Shown: positions 24,188 through 36,700 of the stretch, one piece after another
Position numbering within the stretch: position 1 is the first letter of the stretch
Layout: each line of letters opens with the position of its first letter
Source: Linanthus parryae
Lineage: Eukaryota; Streptophyta; Magnoliopsida; Ericales; Polemoniaceae
Length of the DNA stretch: 64,000 bases
Assembly: GCA_023055425.1 (NCBI GenBank)
Contig: JALGPY010000005.1
Location: 79,277,495-79,341,494, forward strand
Reading direction: 5' to 3'
Notes under the pieces: generated by a model
What the model was told of the DNA's origin: nothing
Database searches by the model: none
Seen by the model: only the letters and a program-made list of their open reading frames with translations
Position numbers and translations under genes: made by a program

Positions 24188-26355
24188 GACTATATACCTG
24201 AGTGAGAGTCTGTCTAGGTAGGTTTCTCGTTCAACGGGACACCATTTAGGGAACTGATCAAAAATCCATGAGACACCAAACCAAATTTCACAAATAATCG
24301 AAGTTAACCAAAGTGCATAGGCATCGTGGACAGGATGGAGAATTCTGTAGTGGAAAAAGAGTCCAAGAACCGCAAGACGTGCCAATATCACCAATCTGTA
24401 TGGACTAATCTTGCTTGATGAAATTGGTAATTTCCTAGATAAAGGCTGCCTTCCTTCGTCCATCCTGTTGAAATAAATGAACCAAGTTGAGATGTCACTT
24501 CAAAAGACTAACTAAAAGAGCGTTCATGTGTGGTGACTATGTTCTTTCTTTCCCTCCATATATACTCCATTGTTCATAGTGAATACCTATGTACACTAGC
24601 CACTTACTAGTCAAAATAAAAAGACTGCCTGCTTTGGCATTCATACACATTCAGAAGATCTCTTTTTTTTTAAACATTGAAATATTACAAAATGATTTGA
24701 GAAAAAAAAGTAAACAGTGGACCTACTTGGGCAAATCAGGATCATCTCCATCTCCTTCATGCTTAACAACTTGAAGCTTATCACTCTGTCGTTTCTTCCA
24801 CTCTTCCATTCTCTCCTTCCACGCAACCGTACCATATCCATACACGGCTAAATCCTTCTTTGGATCCATTGGTCGTGGTGGCACTGTAATATCCAGACCA
24901 AAATTCCATTAAGCAATCAGATAAACAAAATAGTCAACTCCCTACACCGTATATAATGAGTCACTACAACTGGATCACTAGACTTACAAGACATGGAATC
25001 AGAAAATGGGACAGGATGAACTCGCTTTCCCCGGCTCATGAATGGCGGTACTACAAGCGCATGCTTGTCATCAGAAATCCCAGTATCCTATATCAGAAGA
25101 TAAATCACAATTATAATCTTCACATACATTAAAAAAGAACAGTAAAATAAGGGCTCGATGAACTACTACGATTAGTTTACCTCGTTACCATAAGTCAAAA
25201 GATGGATATCTGGAGTTTGTGAATAGGCATCGAATTCGGAGGGAGTAGTAATGCCAGAAGCATGGTTGTGATGGTAATTACGGCCAGAATGAAATCGAGC
25301 TGACAGCATAGCATCTGCTACTAGGCGAGGATCTCTATAGTCATCAAATTCATGGTCCAAATCATCAAATTCATCTTCTTCTTCATCACCATCAACTCTC
25401 GGACTCCCTAATATACAATTGCAATGTTAAAAACACATAAATGGGGTGACATTTGGAGTGTGGTGACCATGTTGAGCACTGAATTGCAAGAAAAAGTTAT
25501 CACCTTTGATGCGTTTATATCTGGTTTTGCACTGCGGGCACGCTTGATTTCCTTCTTTTCTTTCGTATTCGTAGCATGTTCTGCAAACAGGGAAGGCACA
25601 TTCATTGCAAGCAACGAATATCTCCCCGTCGTCGGTGACTTCAATCTCATCCCCACAAATCAGGCAAATCTGGCCACTTAACTCCTTCACTGAGGTCACC
25701 TAAAGAACAATTTACAGCAAAGAAAAACCCTAATCAGATGAAGAATTTCCAAGAAATACAATAAGCCCAATTGTGGGGTGTGGCTAAGTTGGGTGACTGC
25801 AATCAGGAGAGCCTAAATTTGAAAAATACCCCAAAAGAGAAAGAGGGATGATATGAAAGCCCTTTACTTGAATCAGATAAATTCTTTTTCTCAGCAAACA
25901 AAGGAATATTGCAAGATAGCAGAGAAGGGTATGTAGCAATGGAGGCTACTGAATCTAGGGTTCTACCACTACCACTACCCATTGAAGAAAACCCTGGACG
26001 AAGAACAAGACATGAGTTTGGTTAATAAGCTAAAAACCAGCAAAGATTGAGTGATTCAAAAGGGAAATGAGCTGATTTAAGGGACACTCGGAATCAATCA
26101 ATGGTTTTGACAAAGATTTGGCAAAGGCGAGCAAAACGGAAAATTCCAGCACAAGGGTTGCGTATTTATTTCAGACCTAAATGAGAAAAACCCCCAATCT
26201 CGCAAAACCCATATCACTGTTTCCAAATCTAGCACATACCCAGAAAAAAAGATGAGATTTTTAGAGGCTCTTACTCGTCCAACTTCGTCAGCATTGATGA
26301 GAACGAACTCATTTCTGTTGTGTGAACCCGCAATAAGCCGTCCTTTGGTGTCCAT
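18655..26355 (-). CDS. CESA6-like: Cellulose synthase catalytic subunit, CESA6-type, 14 coding exons
   Basis: Exons (plus coordinates, 5' to 3'): 26275-26355, 25504-25699, 25181-25407, 24988-25087, 24727-24883, 24198-24464, 23773-24118, 22434-22571, 22213-22338, 21917-22129, 21545-21821, 20599-20795, 20161-20511, 18655-19236. All introns are GT-AG, phases agree, and the sum is 1085 codons plus TGA, the size of Arabidopsis CESA6. The enzyme polymerises UDP-glucose into beta-1,4-glucan in the plasma-membrane rosette. Visible features: N-terminal RING-type zinc finger with Cys 39, 42, 58, 61, 66, 69, 81, 84; two membrane segments about 265-320; catalytic DD 396-397, DCD 563-565, TED ending D786, QVLRW 824-828; then the C-terminal membrane segments and a GLNCD end. 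The start [17 protein letters not shown] matches family members; an in-frame ATG lies 24 bases upstream. CESA6 assignment rests on the N- and C-termini. Confidence 0.96.
19762..19994. mobile_element. Stowaway-like MITE in CESA intron 13
   Basis: A 233-bp segment starts CTCCCTAGTTT after TA and ends ACGGAGGGAG. The ends are a decayed inverted repeat of the CTCCCTCCG type typical of Stowaway (Tc1/mariner) MITEs. The right flank reads CA where TA is expected, so one target base has probably changed. It lies inside the 924-base intron 13. Confidence 0.7.
21335..21348 (-). repeat. Copia-type primer-site remnant in CESA intron 11
   Basis: The minus strand reads TTGGTATCAGAGCC, an exact match to the initiator-Met primer site of plant retroelements. 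The rest of the 749-base intron 11 is AT-rich with no clear LTR. It may be the last trace of an old insertion or a chance match. Confidence 0.3.
22171..22206 (+). repeat. (GA)n microsatellite in CESA intron 9
   Basis: About 18 uninterrupted GA units fill much of the 83-base intron 9, next to the donor side of exon 9 (minus strand CT run). A shorter CA/GA tract lies in intron 6 at about 24155-24188. Confidence 0.95.
22554..23695. repeat. 571-bp tandem duplication spanning CESA intron 7 and the edge of exon 8
   Basis: 22554-23124 is repeated almost unchanged at 23125-23695. The offset is 571 bases and only single-base differences are seen, such as ATGCGTC versus ATGTGTC. The unit includes the first 18 bases of exon 8 with its splice acceptor and most of a MITE. 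The two breakpoints share AAAC, which suggests microhomology-mediated or slippage duplication. A decoy acceptor therefore sits at 23142. Confidence 0.95.
23274..23705. mobile_element. MITE with GGGTGGGTTTGGTGT ends in CESA intron 7
   Basis: This complete copy is 432 bp. It starts GGGTGGGTTTGGTGT and ends ACACCAAACCCGCCC, inverted repeats with one mismatch over 15 bases. The original left flank (22700-22702) and the right flank (23706-23708) both read ATA, a possible 3-bp target duplication. The ends recall PIF/Harbinger-type MITEs, but I am not certain of the superfamily. A partial copy, missing its last bases, is at 22703-23124 because of the tandem duplication. Confidence 0.75.
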
Positions 26356-26950
26356 TTGAAGAGTCGCATAAACACACACTCTCCCCCAAACCCTTCAAAT
26401 CCAGAGAAGAAGATGAAGAGGTAGAAGAGAGAGAGCCAGCTCAGAAACAGATTACTCCTGAGAAGTGAGAACTCCTCTCTCTCCAGTAGTAGCCCCAAAC
26501 TCTCTTAAACCACCATTATCAACCAACACCGACAGACAGAAACAAACAGTGGGAAATACGTATGCGTGTATATTAATGGAGAGAATACAGTAGAAGAAGA
26601 AAAATAAAAGAGTAATTTCTGGGTTAAAATTGATTCTTTGCTTGAGAGAAACAGAAACCCAGTTGGAACTAGCTAATCTGTCAAACTGGGTATAGATAGC
26701 TTCAATCGGACGGTTTTGAGGAAACAAGCAATCTTGGTTTTGAGAGAGAGGGAAAGAACCGAATCAATAATGCCTGCCAGTGGGGCTGAAACAGTAAATA
26801 GAGAGAGATGTGGAGAGGAAGAGAAGTGCATAAAGGAGGGAGAGGGCTTTTCACATTTCAACGCGTAATGTAAAAGCAGAGGGAGGGACAGAAGAGATCT
26901 GTCTGTCTGTGTAGTGAATGAGAAACCCCCCCTCAAACTCAATATTTGGT
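26356..26950 (-). promoter_or_regulatory. CESA 5' leader and proximal promoter region
   Basis: The minus strand upstream of the start codon is CT-rich (runs of CTCTCT between about 26400 and 26850), as in many plant leaders. I see no clear TATA box. An in-frame ATG at 26377-26379 would add eight residues (MCVYATLQ). Short upstream frames overlap the leader, so upstream ORF control is possible but unproven. Confidence 0.4.
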
Positions 26951-27727
26951 GGTGGGTGGTTGGGACCCACCGGAAGCTATGGAGGATTTGCCAAACTCCA
27001 AACCTGGGTTTTGTGTGTTTTAACCCTCATTAATTAATTAATGGTGTTTTTGTGTCTGACGACGTTAATGCCAGTTCCCTAAACTGTTGTTGTTTGTCCT
27101 TCGCGGTTTCGGTTCAGGACGGTACTGGTGAGTCTAGGTTTTTTTCTTTGCTAGTCCAAGGAGAGAGAGACACAGCTGGCTTTGTACTTTGTAGTGAGAG
27201 GAAATCTTTTCTTTTGTTTTTTTGTTTTAGGAGGGAAAGTGAGACGAAATATTTGATTAGAGGACTCCAATCAAACGATTAAGATTATAATCTATCTTAG
27301 AATAGTTTGGGTGATTTTTATGTTTTGAGATATATATCTTCGGTTAATTAGTTGATTGGGGGTTGCTAAATTTTAGACCGCGTAAGTTTCTTTTCTTGTT
27401 GTTGGTCAACTTAAAACGTGTAATTATTGCCACTAATTTCAATTTACTACATTTTGGGCCCTCTTGATATGGGCAAAGTTAAGTAGCAAGTGCTGCTGTT
27501 GTTGTTCGCACATTTTTTTTATTCCAAAAACTTTAACCCAAAAAGGAGAGCTTCAAGCTGTCGAATGAACTCTTCTTCCAAATCACATATAAATATACAA
27601 ATAAGATAAGGTTTAGTTCAACGAAGAAAGGACTTACGCACTAGCAGCTCATATCCCCCGTTGACATAAAACGCACAATTAAGGTAGAAGAAAAAGAACA
27701 CATTCGCCTTTGTTTCATTCGTCGATC
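26951..27727. other. Intergenic, upstream of CESA; nothing recognised
   Basis: Contains a TTAATTAATTAAT tract near 27029. The 76-codon plus-strand frame at 27052-27282 has no recognisable motif. Confidence 0.4.
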
Positions 27728-27735
27728 AATAAAAG

Positions 27736-28728
27736 TAGGGCTGGCAATATTCGACACGACACGATAACACGACACGAACCCGACACGAAGTTAGCGAGTT
27801 TGGGTCGACACGAACCCGCGACGGGTCAAAACGGGTCGACCCGAAGCTGACACGAAAATAAATGGGTTCGGTTAGGGTCAACCCGCTAAACCCGAAAATG
27901 ACACGGCTAATCCGTTTGTAATTTTCATATTAGTAGGTGGTTTTTATATTTAGTAGTGCTATTACAATGAGTGGGGTGTATAAATAATTTTTAGAAGAAA
28001 GGGATAGATAATCACTTTATCCTCTCACACCTTCTCTTATTCAACCTCAGCCTCACACGTCTATCTCAATCTCCGTGTGAACCATTTCAGTTCTTCTCCT
28101 TCTCTGGATCTCTCTCACTCTCCCTCTCCTATCTTACTCTTTCTCACACGCACAACACACACAGAGAAGAACCAAACAAGCCCACCGTATCGACAACCCC
28201 TGAAGTCAATCGAGCCTTGAAGCCGCAATCCCTCCGTCTATTGATGCGGTGAAGCCGCTGTATTCTCGCCGTCGTCTCTCTCTCTCTCGCTCCGTCTGTC
28301 AGCTCCAGCACATCAGCATATCTGGATTTGTTTGATTTCATTTATGAAGTAAATATGAGGATAAGCTATAGTGTATGAAATTGATATTATCTCGTGTGGG
28401 ATTTCAACCATGTGTGTCGAATATGATGAAATTCAACCGCGCCGCCCTCCTTTGCTGGTCTTCTCTGTCTCTTCGGAGTTTTCTTTTTTCATTTTAATTC
28501 CTGCAACCAGGTCACGAATTGGGTCGACTTCAATAACTCAACCCGGCCCATTTTATAAACGTGTTATCCGGGTCGTGCCAGGTTACCCGTTTATTAAACG
28601 GGTCGGGTTCGGGTTTGAATGTATGACACGAATAAGGAACCGGGTCAGAAACGGGTCAACCCGACACTGACCCACCACGGGTTGACACGACCCGTAACCC
28701 GGCGGGTTGACCTGGATTGCCAGCCCTA
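27736..28728. mobile_element. Non-autonomous hAT-type transposon with TAGGGCTGGCAAT ends
   Basis: A 993-bp element with 13-base inverted termini TAGGGCTGGCAAT and ATTGCCAGCCCTA. The flanks AATAAAAG (27728-27735) and AATAAAAT (28729-28736) form an 8-bp duplication with one mismatch. Subterminal DNA on both sides is dense in ACGGGTCGACCCG-like motifs, probably transposase binding repeats. The centre (about 28010-28440) is CT-rich and unrelated to the ends; it could be captured DNA. No transposase frame is present. Confidence 0.9.
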
Positions 28729-28736
28729 AATAAAAT

Positions 28737-31700
28737 AGTCAGGAAGTACTTTCAGTGACAGCTTGGGAAAAGAGAACAAAAAGTTATGTTCAGTTGCGAT
28801 ACAATTACTTTTACATCCCTGACAAGTTATAGTGTGAGGGAGTCGGCATTACATTACTCGAATCCCTATTTTGTGATGATCGTTAGACAAAGACTTCTGA
28901 CGCGATGTACTAATGCGTATTACGCAAGCGCACGGTCAAGTAGTAAGAGTGTAGTATTCTTAAACTCCGCGCTGTCTAATCCCAAGAGGGCAATCATGTA
29001 AGTGCTTATAGTTAACGAACTAATTTCATTTACTATGTAACGGGCAGAAAAAAGTGTGAATTGTGAGGTTGTCAGCCCGAAATAAGTGACTGTAGGCTAA
29101 TGCTGAAAAGACAGTAAATTGTGAAATTAAAAGAAGTTTTAATCAAATAATGAGGAACTAGGCAATCTTTAGATTTCCAAGGGATGTAGACGATTTCTAG
29201 ATTAGAAATGTAACATGTTAACTCTGTTCTAGTTAAGCCGGGTAGCGACACTGACAATCTCATGTCGGTCTCATGTCATCCTACATCTCGGTTTATTACA
29301 GGTCTTGTCAGTCCACTGACGTCTACCGGTCCTTTCTAGTAGGCTAACTATTTGCACGAAAACGGGTCCTGTTGGACCACCGGTGCACACAAAATTTGAA
29401 ATATCCTACCGAATCTACCTACTCATGTCTCCTTTCAGTCTCAGTGATTCGTGATTGTGTTCATAAACTCATCACAACTAGTTATAGTCGCTTTCCCGCA
29501 CTCGCTAGCTAAATAGTATTTCCGGGTCATGACTCCATTTGCACTAAGATATTAATCGCATCATATGGACATGTAACTAAATACGAATATTGACATTAAG
29601 CAAGAATATGAAATAAGAAGAACACATACTTTCAATGAATATCAAATCCTACCCTAATTGTGTCAATAGGCTAGGTTCGTTAACGAGTTCATGAAAGAAA
29701 ACATCCATTCAATAGATTAAATCCAATAGGAATGAAACAAGTCTAAAATTCAAAAATCATATTGTCTACATAACTATAGGCTCTCTAGAGACTCCCAGCG
29801 ATGCGTTTAGCTACTCATGGAAAATATAGTAAAAAATAATTTCTCCATAAAGATGATTACGAGAAGAAGAAGAAAAAGAAATCAAACACTTGGTTTTCGA
29901 TCTTGAGTTTGGCATGATCTCCGTAGTCTTCTTCGTAGCCTTCTTCTTCTCCTTGCGTAATGAATGATAGCCTTCAATGTTCCGTAGTGTAGTCATTAAT
30001 CAGCAAACTAGGGTTTAGTTTACAATCAAAACACGTTGTTTGAGCCTTGTGCCATCTGAACTACCAGATCGTGCGATCAGCCTCTAGCTGATCGTGCGAT
30101 CGGCCTTGATATATTCTTCGTTCTTTTTTCTGTTCGTGCGCTCAGGGGGGTGATCGTGCGATTCACCTTGGTTGGGGGCTCTGAGTGCGATCTGCTTTGC
30201 AGGTTAGCAAAAACGGTGAGTTTGTTCTCTTTTCCTTGCGTGAATTTGGCTAATTCTTTTCTTCTCTTCAACTAGGGGTGGTAAGTGTCTTTTATGGAAC
30301 TTCTAGAAAGGGCACTTGGCTCCCCCGCTTCATTCCTTTCACTTATTTCTTATGATTTATCTTTCTCCCAAGCTTTCTCATCTTTTCGAAGCTCGTCTCT
30401 CCTATCCAATTGATCTTCCAAGTTACGTTTCCTGCCAAAACAACACGAAAACAACCCGTACAATCAAATGTGATAAATACAGCATAAATAATCCGAGAAA
30501 TGCCTGAATTAGCAATTATGCGCTCAAAGCTTAACTTTCACAAATTCTTCATAATCACAGCATATATCTCGTGTAAACCAAACCCAAAATGGTAAAATAA
30601 TATGCAATAATATAACTCTTATTCAAAGTTATCAAATCCCCTACACTACATTTTTGCGTGTCTCGAGAATAATCCCGTTCAAACTCCAACACTCTATATC
30701 TTTTAATGCACCGTTTTACAAATACTTACTAGCCAGCCTGAGACACAAACTCGACTCTACACACGACTATGCAAGACTCGTGATTATAAATAATGCAAGA
30801 ATTGAAGCAACATATTTTTTCTTCTTTTCTCTAGAGAATGGACAAGCTCACTATCCTCAACCGAAGTCATCAAGTTCTACGAAGTCTCTTTTGAAATTCC
30901 ACAACCATAGCAAGAATGTGAGATAGAATGATCATACGCGCAAGTCCAATAAGGCTTCCCCAAACATACACCAAACTCAACCAAGATTCAGGCACGCCCT
31001 CGAATTCAGAGTGTCTAGGCATCCTAATTCACCACGAGAGTCTTTCTTTGCCAAGTCATTTGAGATTTAAATCTCTTAGTCGCTATTGCATTTGAATGTA
31101 AATTGTCCCAGTGATGGGATACACAACTCCGTGTAATACGACTTGACTTAATTTTCCTTATCCGCTCTGATTGGATTGAATCCAAATTCCCTATGTGAAT
31201 TCAGGCACATTAGGTTGTTCACCGTATCGTTCCAAGACAAGATTTTTGATTATTTTGATTTTCATTCTCTTTTATTTGTTCAACCGTGCACTTAGAGAAA
31301 TAAGTGTGGAATTTTTCGGTTAATTCTTGAAACCACCGTAAGGGATGGTGTACACTCCCTGCTTCGCTTATGCCGAGGCGGGGTACCACATTAAACTGAC
31401 TCAACTAGAAGGTTCACCCAGATTTACAAGAGACCACAAGTTTCCACTTAAAAACAGAGTAATCAGCTACCATAGGACATAATCCTCCCAGGACAATAAA
31501 TGAACTAAAAGTATTCCCTACGTGTCTATTCTTTCAAAAATTCTCAAATTTCCTGCGACATGCTTTCGTGAAACCGGCGCATAGGATACTAAGAAGTAAG
31601 GAATCCCTAATACGGTGCTTCCTACTCTCAAAACTCTTTCACTGAATTCTCTTCGGGTTCTAACTCCTAGATTGCCCTTATTCTCACAATTTTTCAATTA

Positions 31701-31986
31701 TTATGGAGTTTTCACTTTTCTATTTTTAATATATTTTCCTACGCTCTATATGCTCGGCCAACTCGACTAACCACATAAGTTTTGGGTAGGGGACTAAATA
31801 TGTAAACGTGCAAACAATGCATAAATTAAACAATCTAACACAATACGACAATATAATTAAAACACTAACTCACAATACTACAAAACACTACATGCGACTG
31901 GCTATGCAAATCAAACATGACCAGCAAATGGCTACACCCCCCAGACACACACTTAGCATTTCGTTGTCCTCAACGAACTTAGATAG
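28737..31986 (-). mobile_element. Probable 3' non-coding portion of the Athila-like element
   Basis: This stretch lies left of the solo LTR whose right side adjoins the Athila-like gag-protease remnant, so at least its right part (about 31000-31986) should belong to the same element. No coding domain is visible. A GATCGTGCGATC palindrome and variants recur three times at 30066-30165. I cannot place the left boundary of the element; some of 28737-29640 may be ordinary intergenic DNA. Confidence 0.4.
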
Positions 31987-33798
31987 TGTAACAACCCGAA
32001 TTCTATGATAGGGGTATTTTAGTAATTTAACACGTCGTAGAAATCTCCATGAATGTGAGATTGTGTTAGCTTGATGTTAAAGTCCGTCGAAATAGGACAT
32101 TTAAGACTTTATTGTGAGATCATCGTAATTAAGTATTCGGTTATATATATTTTGATAAGTTAAAATTATTTCTATAAACTTAGTATTAGATAATACGTTT
32201 TGTTTAATAAGTTTATTACAAGTTAATTAATTTTAAGAGAAAATGTATTTCTGAATTTTCACTCCCATGTTCACTCAGGCTCGCTATAGTCAGATTTCGT
32301 CGTACTTTTCTAACTATGATCTTTTATGATCATAAACTTTAATTCGCAATTTAGCAATTTTATATCACTAAAATCATTTTTTTAACTTAGACGTTGTCGT
32401 CTCGATTCGTTGACATACTTCTCAAATTGTTTTACCTAGCTTGATACATTTACATGTCTTGAAATTAGGGGTCATATGTAAAAACTTTTATATGTATCTC
32501 TACATGTACAGTACCTATAATTTTCATACTTGTACTCATACCTATAATATACGTATTCACATGCTGTATAATAATACACATACTATACTTACTTATACTT
32601 GTATTAAAATAATATTGTAAAAGAAGAAAAAAGAAATGCTTCCTCCAACACATCCACACTCTGCCAATTTGTGTTCCCCAACATATGTTTTTTTATTCCT
32701 CTCTCTCTCTCTCTCCTTCATCACCTTCATATTCTATTTATTCCCCTTCATCTTCTTCTTGTTCTTCACACCCCCGACAACAACACCACGGCCACCACCA
32801 CCAGCCACCCACAGCTCGTCTCCTCCTCCATCTATCTCTCTCTCTCTCTCTCCCTCCTCTGCTTTTGACGAAAGAAACCCACCACCACTGTCACCAAAAA
32901 CAACACCACCGCCACTTCCACCATCGCCACCGACCTCTTTCACCCTCTCGTCACTCTCCCTCACCTTCTCTGACTTCACCAGGCCCCCAAGAGCAACAGC
33001 AACAGTCACCTGTAGCAACGTCCAAAGGCCAGCCACCACCACCGCTGCCACCGTCGAGAACGAGCCACCAAGACAACCATTCGTTTCTCTCTCTACCTGC
33101 TTTCTTACCCTCACTCCTCTCTGTCCACATCAGAATAACCATTCAGAAGAATCAAATACAGTAGCAGGAGCGACAACAAGCAGAGATCGCCACCCAACCG
33201 CCGCCAAACTCCATGTTTTCAGCCGAGAAGTTGGCCCGGCGCGAACCAAGGCCACCCAGGCCTTCTTCTATGCCAATATAGACTCAAATAGGTTTCATCA
33301 AACGGATCTGGAGAAGCCATTAACTCCGGCGTCGAGCTCCACCTCCGACCGGCGCCGTAACGAACTCGACACGCCTCGCTTCTTGGCCGTTTCTCGTAAA
33401 TTTTGGAGTGGGTAAGCTCTAAATATTGCTCCGATTTGTTTTATGTAATCAAAATATAGTTTTTGTAGCTTGAAATCGCATTTTGTTTGGGTAAGATTGT
33501 TGGGTACTACGGGGGTACTGTCTGTTAAATAAACTGTCTTTTCCAAAACTTCGGGGGGGGGGGGGGTTAAAGTGTATTTTACCTGAACCTTTGTTAGTTA
33601 GAAAGGGGGGGGGGGCTGCTTTTTACTTCAATAACTATGTTGGGAGGGGGGGGCTAATCGTAGAATCTATATTATGTTATTACTACTAGTATTATCAGTT
33701 ATTACTTATTATAGTTTAGCTAGTTAACTAATATGTTTATTAGATTTATATATCAAGTAAAATAACAATAATAATAATAAGTATTTTGAAAATATTAT
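31987..33798 (+). repeat. Solo chromovirus-type LTR, left part
   Basis: The segment starts TGTAACAACCCG, like the LTR start of the nearby chromovirus (TGTAATACCCCG on its own strand). It carries a CT-rich leader that could be read as a Pro/Ser-rich frame (32636-33415). It is cut at 33798 by insertion of the chromovirus and resumes at 59050. The outer flanks GATAG (31982-31986) and GAGAG (60792-60796) form a 5-bp duplication with one mismatch. No internal domain follows, so this is a solo LTR of about 3.5 kb. Confidence 0.75.
33553..33653 (+). repeat. Cluster of three poly-G tracts
   Basis: G runs of 14 (33553-33566), 11 (33605-33615) and 3+8 (33642-33653) lie within 101 bases of AT-rich DNA in the solo LTR. 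Such a cluster could fold into a G-quadruplex. Confidence 0.9.
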
Positions 33799-36700
33799 TG
33801 TAACATCCCTCGTTTCCCGAGCCTTCCGTTCCGGACCGGAGAGCCCGGGTGGGTGCTACTCAAAATGAAATGGCGGAAATCGAGAACAAAACACTTCCAT
33901 AGTTATATATTACAAACCATAATTGTCTTAAACATGAAACATAACCTTCTATTAAACAAGATGATTGTCTAGGTGAGTCATTTATTTAGTACTAACATAA
34001 CTAGGTGAGTCCACGATCCCTTAAGCCGAGCTTCCTTCACCTAGACCTGCGGGGAAAAGAAACAAGACCGCAGTTTTTCCAAAGTCAGCACAAAATGCTG
34101 AATAAGTAAACACCCAAACATGTAAACCGGATAAGAGGCATATTTTTCTTTTAAATAAAGAGGATAATTTAGAAGTAACCAACCATGTTATTGAAATTGA
34201 CCAAATATGAGAAGTATAAAACTTTCAACTCTTTGCTTAGCGTTCTCAAACCGTTCTCATTTATATAATAAGGAAAACATCATCAATTCGCATCATTTCC
34301 ACAATTAGGGGATTCTCAAAGTATCAATTATTCCATCTTTCACATGAAAAACCAGATTTATTATTTATTTGTAGCGGGGAACGAACCAATCCATCGCAAT
34401 AATCCATCACAGTATCTCATAAGTAACCAACCATATCCCATGCATCCAAGACCTTAAGTGCCGGAACCCCCCTAAGACTTCTTGCGACCAGAGAGGTGAG
34501 TACATGGAGCAGCCCAGGGCTAATTGCAACCGAGCAAAATATCACAATATAGAAGTATCCAAATATGGTTCCACCGCACAACTGTTTCCACTTTACGTTA
34601 TTACGTATTATTAATTCCGTGTGATAGTTTCCAAAGAATCATTTATACAAGTATTGAAATCTCAAGTCGAACACGTATTGACACAAATCACATTTTGAGA
34701 CGTAAATCACAAAAAAATATTTAGACACGAACGGAGGACAGGCACATTAGGTAAGGCATATTTACTTACCTCAAGTAGCACGACAATTATCACGATAAGG
34801 CTCCTACGGGTACACGTAGCCCTCGTCTACGAACTCGTCACCTACAATTTATAATTCCTAAATCAATTACAAGTCCAAAGTGTGCAAGTATGCTATGCAA
34901 AATTTCCCTAAGTCTCATTTGAAATTACCCCCATTATCCCATTAATTATTAGCATATAATATTTATATAATAAACCGTTGACGTAAACAATTATATTTTT
35001 CTCGTAAAAATCACTACTTATATAAATGCTAACTCTTAAAATTATTGAGTAAGAAATCACATATTAAAATTTATACACTCTCTTATTTAGAAAATAATAA
35101 TCTATTTTCACAACACATTTACTTGTAAGTGACTACAAAATTTAATTCAACCTAATTTAATTAAAGCTAATTATCTATTGGAAAATGTATATACTATAAA
35201 AAAATTAGATTCATAAATTAATTTCACAAAATATTTATTCTAAGGAAATATGTGTTTAGTTATACATAACTATAACTTTATTTTGGAGAAATAATTTCTA
35301 ATAATAAACTTTTATCTATTTATAAATAGAGGAGTTTACTATTAAATATATCATAAATTAACTTCCTAACTTATTTTATTTTATCAATATTAAATAAATA
35401 ACATATTTTACTCAAAATACAAATTTATAAGTATTTGAATTATTTATTTAATCACACTAAATTTATATGATTAAACCAACTATATAATTTATCTGTGCTT
35501 ATTTTTTCAAGAAAACAACAATCTTTCATATTAAATAATACATATATAATTTTAATAGCAAAAACATATTTTATATAATTAAAAAAATAACTAGAAATAT
35601 TATAAATTATTTCTAATACAAAATTGCAAATTTAGTTTTATATTTATATGCAGTTTATGTAAACAACAAATAGATCCCCCAACTTTTCATAAATGGCATG
35701 CAATAACCTTCCACTAGCAAAAACAGTTTCAACATGCTACACTTGCAACCCCAACTTTTTTGAAAATATAAAAACTACCCCCAAGCATGAACACACGCAC
35801 AAATCTCACAACCCAACAACCAAATTCGATTTAAAGCTAACAAAATCAGATTTTTATGATCAATAATGAATCAGAGGGTGATTTAGGAGTTACCCAAGCG
35901 AAAAATCGCGAGAAACGGTCAAGATTTGGGTTCGGTTGGGTTCGCCGTCGATGGTGGCCGGCGGTGATGGTCGATTCCGGCGATTGAGGCGTCCTCTACT
36001 TCGATTGGCACCGGAAATAGCGTCCTCGGGACTCAGGGATTCGTTTGGGATTGATTTTAGGGAATGGGTAGTGCCGGGTGGTTCGGGCCGAGCTTCTCGC
36101 CGGCGTTAATGGCTGCCGGCAGCTTGTGGGTGGCTCTGGGTTGTTTTTGCAGCAACATGCTGCTGTTGCTGCTTCCCTTCTAGTCGAAAGAGAGAGTATA
36201 GGAGGGAGGAGGGTTGTAACAGAGGGAGAGAAGAGAGGTGCAGGTGGTGGTGGCGGTGTTTCTCGCCGTCGGGGATTTCACCGGAGATGGCAGCGGCTTG
36301 AGCCGCTGCTGTTTCTGCTGGGTTTTTCTACGGAGGGAGAGAGAGAGAGAGGGAGAGACAGAGATCTGGGGGAGGTGCAGAGAGGAAAAAGTGGTGGTGG
36401 TGGTGGTTGTTCACCGTCGGGAACGGCGGCGGCCTTGTGCCGCTGCTCTGTTTTCGCCGGCCCAAAACAGAGGGCAGAGAGGGAGACAGGGAGAGAGGTC
36501 AGGAGGGGAGAGAGAGAGTGGTGGCTGTGGTGGTGGGGTTGGTTCCGGTGGTGATGGTGTTGGTGGTGGCGACGGGTGAGAGGAGGGAGGAGGTCTGCTG
36601 TGTTTTTGAAGGAGGAGATGAAGGAGAAGACAAATTTCTTCTTGATTTTTGGGAGTTCAACAGATGGGTTGGCGTGGGATTGGGAGAAGCTGTTCTCAAA

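Noticed and set aside
32636..33415. 259-codon Pro/Ser/Thr-rich frame
   Set aside because: It matches the CT-rich leader of a chromovirus-type LTR. Composition is low-complexity and it does not look like a plant proline-rich protein with a signal peptide and regular repeats.
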